The notes beneath the pieces are model-generated. The model worked only from the letters and a program-made list of their open reading frames with translations, had not been told where the DNA came from and made no database searches. Source: Rhizophagus sp. LPA8_4_AMF (lineage: Eukaryota > Glomeromycota > Glomeromycetes > Glomerales > Glomeraceae). From it: 42,013 bases of DNA. The first letter of the stretch is position 1. Every line of letters begins with the position of its first letter. Shown here in pieces: positions 34,701 to 42,013 of this stretch. The stretch lies in the NCBI GenBank assembly GCA_021464525.1, contig JADRCO010000228.1, positions 1 to 42,013 of the forward strand, written 5' to 3'. Both the position numbers and the translations under genes were made by a program.

Positions 34701-36093
34701 ATTATTATTAAGAAATGTTCTTTTCCAAAAAATTATTGTAATTGGAATCTTTTTTTACTTTAAACTTATTTTAATTTTCATAATATTCATCAACTCCACA
34801 TAAATAAATAATATATATTGTGTAACACAATATTTAGGAAGCATACCTGATACAGTGGATTGCATAGGTTTATATTGGTACAATAGTACAACATTTCTTA
34901 ACATTAAATTTTTAAAAATATTACCAGCTTAAATAACAAATAAACATTGAATCACTTTGAAATTTGTATGTCGGAAAAATAAATTATTGATATGAAAGTT
35001 ACAGTACCTTTTATATATATAATAAACATAATTATTTTCGCAACGAGATCAGCGAATGTGATTGGTAAACCGCATTTAATCGGTTGACTCGCAAAAAAGT
35101 TCAAAATATCGTGAATATTGCTGACTCATTTTTCACACTTCAACTTATTTACGATAATGATTTAATTTAGAAATTTCATTCGGCAATGATTTCCTGATTT
35201 TTTTGGTGGTTTACGCTTTCTTGCCAAGAAATATATTTCATTGATGCACACCAGAGGCGTTGTCTTACAATCTGCATATTTATCTTTATAATTTTACCAT
35301 TTTAAGTCCAATAACGTGAAAATAGGATTTATTATTCCGTAAATAATTTATTTATGCGATTCATTTGACAACTGAAGAAATTTTCGGCAAATGATCACTT
35401 TTTTAAGTTCAATTATTTAAAGAAACATTTATGATAAAATATTTCGTAAATCTTTTTACAAATAATAATATAATATCTAATAATTAAGATTATTTGAAAA
35501 AGATTATAGTGTATTAAACTTTGAGTTCATTGATTATGTAAAAATTTCTCAGTTTTTTTTTGTGTATATTGCTAATAGCCGAACCAATTGGAGCAGTAGT
35601 ACGATTTTCTTTTTTTATCCTGTGGCGCTACTGCGGTACTATGGCTTGTGAATTTGTAATCAATCCTATGAGCTTTTAAGCCGAGCCTATAACATTTGGT
35701 TTATTAGATTGGCTAATTACGTTTCATTTAAGGCCCTTCGCTTGAAAATCAATCACACATACGAATACCTTTTTTCGCATTAAAAATTTAATAACATAAA
35801 TTATATAATTCCCTTGTTATCTAAAATATTAATGTTTTAAGAAAATAATTGTAAGTAAATGAGTGCTACATTTGCGAGTTTTATGCGTCTTTGTTATAAA
35901 AAAAAGGAAAATATATTTTTCTTTATTTATATAGAAAACGTTATAATAAGTTACATATATTACAGGCCTATCATATAAAGACGTATATAAAGGTATAAAA
36001 TAAAATAAAAAAAATTATCTAGAAATTCAATATAAAACTAACTATTTATTGAACCTTTAATTGAGCTCCAAAAATTATTGAATAGATAATTTA
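34700..36093. other. Intergenic, no gene seen
   Basis: A+T-rich sequence with no convincing frame. It holds a loosely palindromic GCAGTAGTACG / CGCTACTGCGG pair at about 35593-35636. Confidence 0.5.
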
Positions 36094-36576
36094 TTATTGG
36101 GATCGAGTTTGTGAGTTATTTGTTGAGGAAGAATTATTCAGAATTTGTTGAAGACGATCTTGAATATTTGAATTATCCACTGGCAAAATAATAATAAAAT
36201 TTGCCTGGAGAGAATTAATATTAATGCCAAGTGAATTAAACAAAGGTAAGACATTAGACTGAGATCTTGGATGTTGTAGAGGTGGCGAAGCATTATTGGA
36301 TGTGAACGGAGGTTGCTGATAATTATGTTGAGGAGTATTGCTCGAAGTGGCGTATTGTCGATGAGGCGAGGGAGGAATAGTAGTGTTATTGTTTGAGGCA
36401 TTATAGGGCCGATAATTAGAATCAGCGGGAAAATCATTATTATTGTCGTTCATCGCGGTATTATTATTGTAAGTATCATTGTAGCCAATATTTGTTGAAG
36501 CAGTTTGTGGTAAATTAGTGGAATAATTATTAAATCCAATATTATTATCACCAAGATTATTTTGTGAAGTATTCAT
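36094..36576 (-). CDS. Asn/Thr/Pro-rich protein 3 of the local family
   Basis: This is an intronless 160-aa frame, started here at the second ATG (MNTSQNNLGDNN) because the first (36591) would lie only about 33 bases past the TATA box. Residues 1-105 are N, T, P and Q-rich, with NASNNNTTIPPSP matching the patch in the other members. The C-terminal 55 residues hold VLPLFNSLGININSLQANFI, then NSNIQDRLQQIL and NNSQT, the best-preserved copy of the family block. No signal peptide, membrane segment or known domain is visible. It is divergent from duplicated block 2 (37670 on). Confidence 0.62.
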   Translation of the reverse strand: MNTSQNNLGDNNIGFNNYSTNLPQTASTNIGYNDTYNNNTAMNDNNNDFPADSNYRPYNASNNNTTIPPSPHRQYATSSNTPQHNYQQPPFTSNNASPPLQHPRSQSNVLPLFNSLGININSLQANFIIILPVDNSNIQDRLQQILNNSSSTNNSQTRSQ

Positions 36577-36623
36577 GTTGTAAAATGTCAATTTTTCTTT
36601 CTAAGTAAAAAATATCCAGTAGC

Positions 36624-36687
36624 TTTTATAGTGGCTAATACGTTAAGTAACGCAAAGTGGCCATTAACGCAAAGTAGGTGGCTAATA
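36624..36687 (-). promoter_or_regulatory. Promoter of Asn-rich gene 3: TATA box with paired direct repeats
   Basis: TATAAAA (minus strand, 36630-36624) lies 48 bases before the ATG. Upstream, two pairs of direct repeats interleave: GTGGCTAATA at 36631-36640 and 36678-36687, and TAACGCAAAGT at 36648-36658 and 36665-36675. The arrangement looks like paired factor-binding sites. Confidence 0.45.
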
Positions 36688-37052
36688 TCCATATTAGTAG
36701 TACAACTTCTCAGTAATACCCGAAAAAGATCTACAATTAATTATAAATGATCTAACGCATTTGTCGCATTTGTTCATTGTGTGAAATCGGTGTCAATCAT
36801 GAAAGAAACATAAATGATCAGTGATCACATCATCTTTTAAAAGTATAGTTTCTTATACTAAATTTTAATACAAAATCTAGAAAATCAATAAATAAATTTC
36901 GTAAAAAAAAACCACATACTGTAATAATAATAAAATAATATTAAATTTTATAACTATTAAAGTTATTTCCATTAAATTTTTTTTCTACTTTTATAGCTAC
37001 AAATATAAAAATAATAATAAGTTTAATAAATAAATTACATGTAATAGACACT

Positions 37053-37217
37053 ACCTAGTGAACCCTCTATTTTAATTAATTACTCAAATTATACATAATA
37101 ACTACTTGAAATTATAATATGTGATAACATAGATTCTAAATTTATAAATAATATAGAATCAAGTATTGTTATTATGTACAATTCTGAGTATTTAAACAAA
37201 ATAAAGGGTCCACTACT
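37053..37217. mobile_element. Fold-back element with about 60-bp imperfect inverted repeats
   Basis: The left arm (37055-37110: TAGTGAACCCTCTATTTTAA ... ATACATAATAAC) pairs with the inverse of the right arm (37155-37215: GTTATTATGTACAATTCTGA ... AAAGGGTCCACTA). A third, directly repeated right-type arm lies at 37343-37402. It is non-coding. Confidence 0.6.
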
Positions 37218-37342
37218 TTTCTCCAAGTAGTATAATAACTATCAAATTTCTTTTAAATTACCCTAATATAGTATTTAAAAGTTAGAAGTATGAAATTTTG
37301 AATATATATTTTTTGGAAACTGTCATCACGTATTAAAATTTC

Positions 37343-37402
37343 AGTATGTAGTATGTACAATTTTGAGTAATTAACAAAAATAGAAATTCCGCTGCTTTTG
37401 TC
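37343..37402. repeat. Extra copy of the right arm of the fold-back element
   Basis: TATGTACAATTTTGAGTAAT ... GCTGCTTTTGTCC matches 37170-37223 in the same orientation. Confidence 0.55.
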
Positions 37403-37669
37403 CAGTGTATTTCACGGAGAAATGTAATTAAAAATTTTTCGCACGTGATTTTTTTGTGTTACATCACTTCATGATCGACAACATTTATTTTTTATTGAGA
37501 TCACACAAAGTACAAATATTTATAACAATATGCATACGAACTATCGCTTAAATTAATTAATTCATTCATACATGCAGATGTATGACACATTGACTGCATA
37601 CATTATTTCCTTATACAAATATAACAAAGAAACGGAAACCAATATGTTCTTTATTTCAACATTCGCCAA

Positions 37670-39270
37670 AAATAAATAAGCGTCTTTCAAGTACAGAAAT
37701 TACAAGCTTTAGTATTGACATTTTCGATCATTTAAATTGGTTTTTTTTGCATCGCTTTTTTTTAATATGAATGCCCTGCCTTATAAAATAACTCATCATT
37801 AGGTTTTTATTTTGTTAAATAAATACACATTCCTTTCTAATATCAAAAAGAAATAGCAAATAGTTTTTTAAAAACAAACACCGACTCGGGCAACACAAGT
37901 CAATATTCCTTATTTTTGTCGTGCTACATCCCCTGTCTTGTCATACAAAAACTGTAGAAATATCCGAGAATTTACATTTCTCCTTAATTAAGATCGATAA
38001 GGAAATTAATGAATGAATGAATGAATGAATGAAAGTAAACACTGTAAAGATGGAAATTTTTATATTTATTTTTATTATTATTTGACCGTAACTTAAGTAG
38101 TTTACTAATATAATGCACTTCTTTAATGTTCCCATTCAAGATATTATCGGATAAATTTCCGTTAAACAAATTATCTTCTGCTCATCTAGTGCCAGCAGAG
38201 GATCAAGAACATTAATGAACATGTTAGAAAAAATTATAATCAGATAATTTAATAAATCAAACTGATGATGCTAGTATTGATAGTCGATTTTGTGATTAAT
38301 TCATCAGCATATAGTGGAATAACGTACATTTCAATCATATGTTCGTTTTACTTGCTCTATTTACTCTTAATTACTAAATAAAAAAATAAGTGAAAAATAA
38401 AAATAATTGTGTACTCACCACTTTAAAAAAATTATTTAAGATTTTTAGCGTAAAATCCTAAATCTTCTTTGTAGTCCATATATACCGTTATTTTTAAAGA
38501 CGCTAAACAATTATTTGAAGTTATTTATTAATTAAGGTATGTTTTATACATCTAGATGATGATGAAAGAATTGATACATTTTATTTGATGATAATAAATT
38601 TCACTCGAACTCATTTTTACTAGTGTTACTGCAAATTAGAATGTTGCGCGATTCTCGTATTCAATGAATTATTGGTACGTATATTTTTAATAACATTCCA
38701 TTATTTTATTGACATAATTTTTAACATTCACGGCAGTGCGTGGTAAGTTCGTGTGGAGTTTGAACTTGAAGCTACTTCAAATATTAATTTAAGTGCCGTT
38801 AAAGAACATTGGAAAAGTGAAAGTCAATAAGTTATCACAATAAAAACTGAAAAAAGATTGAATGATACTTGAAATGGAAGATTTTTTATACTGATTGAAA
38901 TCTGTAAAGAGAACTAACGAGGCTTCTGATTGTTTTGAAGGGATTAAAATTGAAAATTTCTATGAATGAAATTATTAAATGAACCCAATTCTAAAAATAT
39001 TAATAACATTAAAAATTTACAACCGAGATTTTTTCTGTAAAATCCCTATAAAAAAATTCTGGAAAAATCTCCGATAAATCTAGTTTTTATTCAGAAGAAA
39101 ATCAGACACGTGATCATTTTTCTGAAAAATTGTTTATAGGGAAAGCGTTATGCGATTTGTGATGATAGCATATGGATGAAAGGATTTTCAATTAAAGATA
39201 ATATTTATAGTTTTGAATTTATATTATTATTACAAATTTATAGTAAATATTAAAATTTCCAGTCCATTAC
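37670..39270 (+). repeat. Duplicated non-coding block, copy 2
   Basis: This is the counterpart of 30690-33430; the matched landmarks are listed there. The TATA-like box has drifted (TAGAAATA at 37955-37962), while the CCCCTGT motif is kept. It is shorter because the central 750 bp and one 228-bp unit are absent. An AATG microsatellite (38008-38033) sits just downstream of the promoter-like segment. Confidence 0.7.
38008..38033. repeat. AATG tetranucleotide microsatellite, about 6 copies
   Basis: Uninterrupted AATG units. Confidence 0.95.
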
Positions 39271-39450
39271 ATTTCTGAAGGTTTAGTAGTTGTAAGCAAT
39301 GGATTTTTTTTATAATTTGAGGAAAATTTAAAGGCAATACCCAAATTTTCTATTATTTATTTAAAAATTCTTGCATTAAAATAATAATTTTTATATTGAA
39401 AAAAGTCTTAATTTTGTTAAAACAAGAAAATTTCTTTTTTTTAAAAAAAA

Positions 39451-39890
39451 ATTGAGCGTTTTAATCAATTGAAGTTCATTGAAGAAAAAGTGGTTTTTTA
39501 GCTCGCTTGTTGTTAGAAACTCACTGAAACTTTCTAATATTCTTTTGACCAATAAGAACACTTATCAGTCTGAAAATTGAGTTGTATGGGAACGCCTTAA
39601 AAGTTAGGCAATACATATTTGTATCAAATTCGTTATTATTTATTTTAACATTAAAAGTAGAATAATGTTTCTGTATATAAAAAATCTTGTCAAGAACACA
39701 TCTTTGTTATACTAAAAATAAAATAAATTGAAATGATGATTGAGCGTTTTCTGTCATCAATTGAAAATCATTGAAGGAAAAAGTGATTGTTGTTCATCAA
39801 AATAGGAAACTAATATTGTTTTGAACAATCAGATCACTTATCAGTCTAGCAATTGAGGTGCTTGAGAGCGCTAATTTTTACATCAATTGT
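39451..39890. repeat. Diverged tandem duplication, about 288-bp period
   Basis: ATTGAGCGTTTT, CAATTGAA, TCATTGAAG, AAAAGTG, CACTTATCAGTCT and AATTGAG recur in order in 39451-39600 and 39739-39880. It is non-coding. Confidence 0.8.
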
Positions 39891-40541
39891 AGACTATTAT
39901 TACATGATAAGAAAATAATATAAAAGGGACAAAATCTAATCACTGCTATTCTCTTTAAGTCTTCTTTTTTCTTTAGGGTTTAATTTTTCTGTTTGTATAT
40001 ATGGTAGTAATATTAACATAATTATTTTATATATATATATATAATAATTTTACATATTCAACAAAAATTTATAATAAAACTAGTTGGATCAATTTCGTAT
40101 TTTAATAATATCATATATAGTATTAATACTAATGGACTAAGGAATTGGATGGTGGTCTTTAACTGTTGGATGCTAATTTACAGAACAACTCTGTAGTAGG
40201 CACATCCAAATTATCGTACGACACCACCTGTTACCACTTGTAAGTGTCTCTCAATGTTCTACTTCTTGAACAAGAAATTCACATTATCTCACATCCTATA
40301 TTTTTTTATTTGATTAGAAAAAAGAAAAGCAGAAAATTCAGACAAGAAAGGTGAAAACTGTAACAAAAATGTATGCAATATATACTACTAGTGATGTTGA
40401 CTTGTATTTTTATTATTCACTTCATTTCATTTTGCTAATGTTGCCAGATAAAGAATATAACAACTTATAATTATAACTCCTGATGAACAGCTAAACCAGA
40501 TAAAAATTTGTAAAAATAGCAATATTAGCCTTTTACATAAT

Positions 40542-41240
40542 ACTTCATTATCAGCAAAGAGTACTCTTAGACAGTATTTCTGAAATAATGGCATATATTA
40601 TTCTTGTTAGCATAAATGGTATACAAGCTCTTTGAAAATTTCTGATTGGTTAAAAGAAATTAGTAAATATAAAAGTTCTACCTTTATTCTTAACAATAAA
40701 TATAAACAAATCTATGATAATTATGCTCCATTCTTTTGGGATAAAGTAAAGCAACGTATGTCAAATAATGGCAACAAACTTAAGATACCTTTCCTTAACA
40801 CATACCATCCAGTATTTTATTTTAGTTGATTTAAACATAAATAATCTGCTTTTAAAACAGAAAGAGTTGTAACAGTCTGTAGCAAACTATACTGGCATGA
40901 TATTAGTACTTTGAATATTACTAAAGATATACAAGAAGCAATTTTTAATTTATTAAAGGACTGTGTTTATTTAACTTACTACAATTATAAATTCACTATC
41001 ATGAATCTATTGGTGATGAAATAAAAGAAAAAATGTTCTGGTATCTTGCCTTGTCAGACGCAATTATGAATAACATTAAGTATACTTGCTTTTCACTGGA
41101 TTCTTGATTGGATCCCAACCAAAGAAGAAACTGAATTTATTCACCTTATACTACATAATACATTCGGAAAATCCACCTTCTCCAATTTCTTAGTAGTTTT
41201 ATATATCTGTAAAACCTCAAGAAACAATAGTTACTGTATA
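40542..41240 (+). pseudogene. Decayed plus-strand gene of unknown family
   Basis: One frame runs from about 40542 to 40990 with four stops. It contains KISDWLKEISKYKSSTFIL, YDNYAPFFWDKVKQRMSNNG, TERVVTVCSKLYWHDIST and DIQEAIFNLLKDCVYLTYY. A shift leads to SIGDEIKEKMFWYLALSDAI, another to DWIPTKEETEFIHLILHN. Strand and order are constant, so it was a single gene of at least 220 codons. It has no visible zinc finger or catalytic motif. The strongly protein-like sequence suggests fairly recent death and probably living relatives elsewhere in the genome. Confidence 0.55.
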
Positions 41241-42013
41241 TTCTAGTTTGTACATTGTACTTTTATAAATTAATTGTTACTGAATAATTTGATAAAGATA
41301 AATGGTAATGATAACATAATGAGGCTTTGCAGATTTATGTGTGAACAGAAATCAGCGACTTTTTCTCAATCATTGGTATTGCTTTGTTGGGAAATCATCA
41401 GAGATTAATATACAAGTATGAGAAATTAGTAAAAAATAAACATTATATAAAAATAATGTATGTTTTATTGAAAGTTAATAGATAACCTATTTGTAGTGAC
41501 AAAGGGTGATTTTAGGTGTTTTTCAAAGAAAGGACAGATATTCTTCATTATACTCTTACTATTCTACCGATAGTTAACAATGGGCATATCAGATATATAG
41601 AGAAATTCCATCTCTTCTTTAAGGATCAGATCTTGTATCGGTGTATCAATGTGATTATTTCATAAGCAAAGATTTACAAGCACATGAATTACAAATAAAG
41701 AAAATATATACTATTATAATAAATTATTTCAATAAAATCCAATGGAAGATATAATGCTATAAACATTACATATATGAAAAGAATATAAACATGTGAATAA
41801 ATTATAAAATATCTATATGAAGAAAATTAATAAAATAAAAAAATTCTTTCTTTATTAATGTGATAATGTCACGTGATTAAGTCTGAGTGTTTGGAAATGA
41901 GGTCATTAATAATTATAATTTGAAAATTCGGGTCGATCTTCAGACCAAAAATTCATGCGAATAACTTTTATTCAAAAAGTGTTTTTCCTTCATAATAACC
42001 TTTAATTTTTTTC
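41241..42013. other. Intergenic to window end
   Basis: No gene, repeat or RNA gene could be supported here. Confidence 0.5.

Noticed and set aside
39733..39745. ATGATGA resembling a box C of a snoRNA in the tandem duplication
   Set aside because: There is no box D at the right distance, and the other duplicate lacks the box C.

Overview
The window looks like nuclear DNA of a very A+T-rich fungus. Reasons: long T and A runs, very short introns (58-105 bp) with GTAAGT/GTATGT-type donors and TAG/CAG acceptors, large gene-poor spaces full of short inverted-repeat elements and decayed reading frames, ankyrin-repeat proteins, and a secreted protein of a fungal family. An arbuscular mycorrhizal fungus (Rhizophagus-like, Glomeromycotina) fits best; that is inference from style, not a database match.

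Only two genes are well recognised. The first is a 13-exon minus-strand gene (20719-27394) for a protein of about 1,894 aa: a possible mitochondrial presequence, a nucleotidyltransferase-fold-like block, then many ankyrin repeats. I worked out its exons by hand and all 12 intron junctions keep frame. The second is a 2-exon minus-strand gene (12537-13259) for a small secreted fungal protein; splicing restores the family C-terminus, which the unspliced frame loses.

The most interesting structure is a family of three intronless genes for short Asn/Ser/Thr/Pro-rich proteins (3335-3922 plus; 29419-29940 minus; 36094-36576 minus) that share a C-terminal block. A fourth degenerate fragment lies near 11270-11380. 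Next to the two right-hand members, on the far side of their promoters, is a duplicated non-coding block (about 30690-33430 and 37670-39270) that opens with a CCCCTGT motif followed by a TATA-like box. A matching motif plus TATA lies at 399-446, divergent from the left-hand member. The repeated unit is therefore a divergent pair: one Asn-rich gene and one apparently non-coding transcription unit. I do not recognise either partner.

Layout. 1-3330: a 50-T tract, a divergent promoter-like motif, a pseudogene and a nested cluster of MITEs. 3335-3922: Asn-rich gene 1. 3923-8250: mostly empty with coding relics, plus a Helitron-type 3' end at 7607. 8250-11520: a hAT-like MITE with 8-bp target duplication, a long minus-strand pseudogene, and a telomere-like minisatellite. 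11520-13420: the secreted-protein gene between 50-bp T tracts. 13420-20718: gene-poor, one TA-flanked MITE. 20719-27394: the ankyrin gene. 27600-29300: relics, small duplications, a MITE. 29419-39270: two duplicated divergent modules. 39450-42013: a tandem duplication and a decayed plus-strand gene.

Coordinates of spliced genes were derived by eye from splice motifs and frame. Relic boundaries are approximate.
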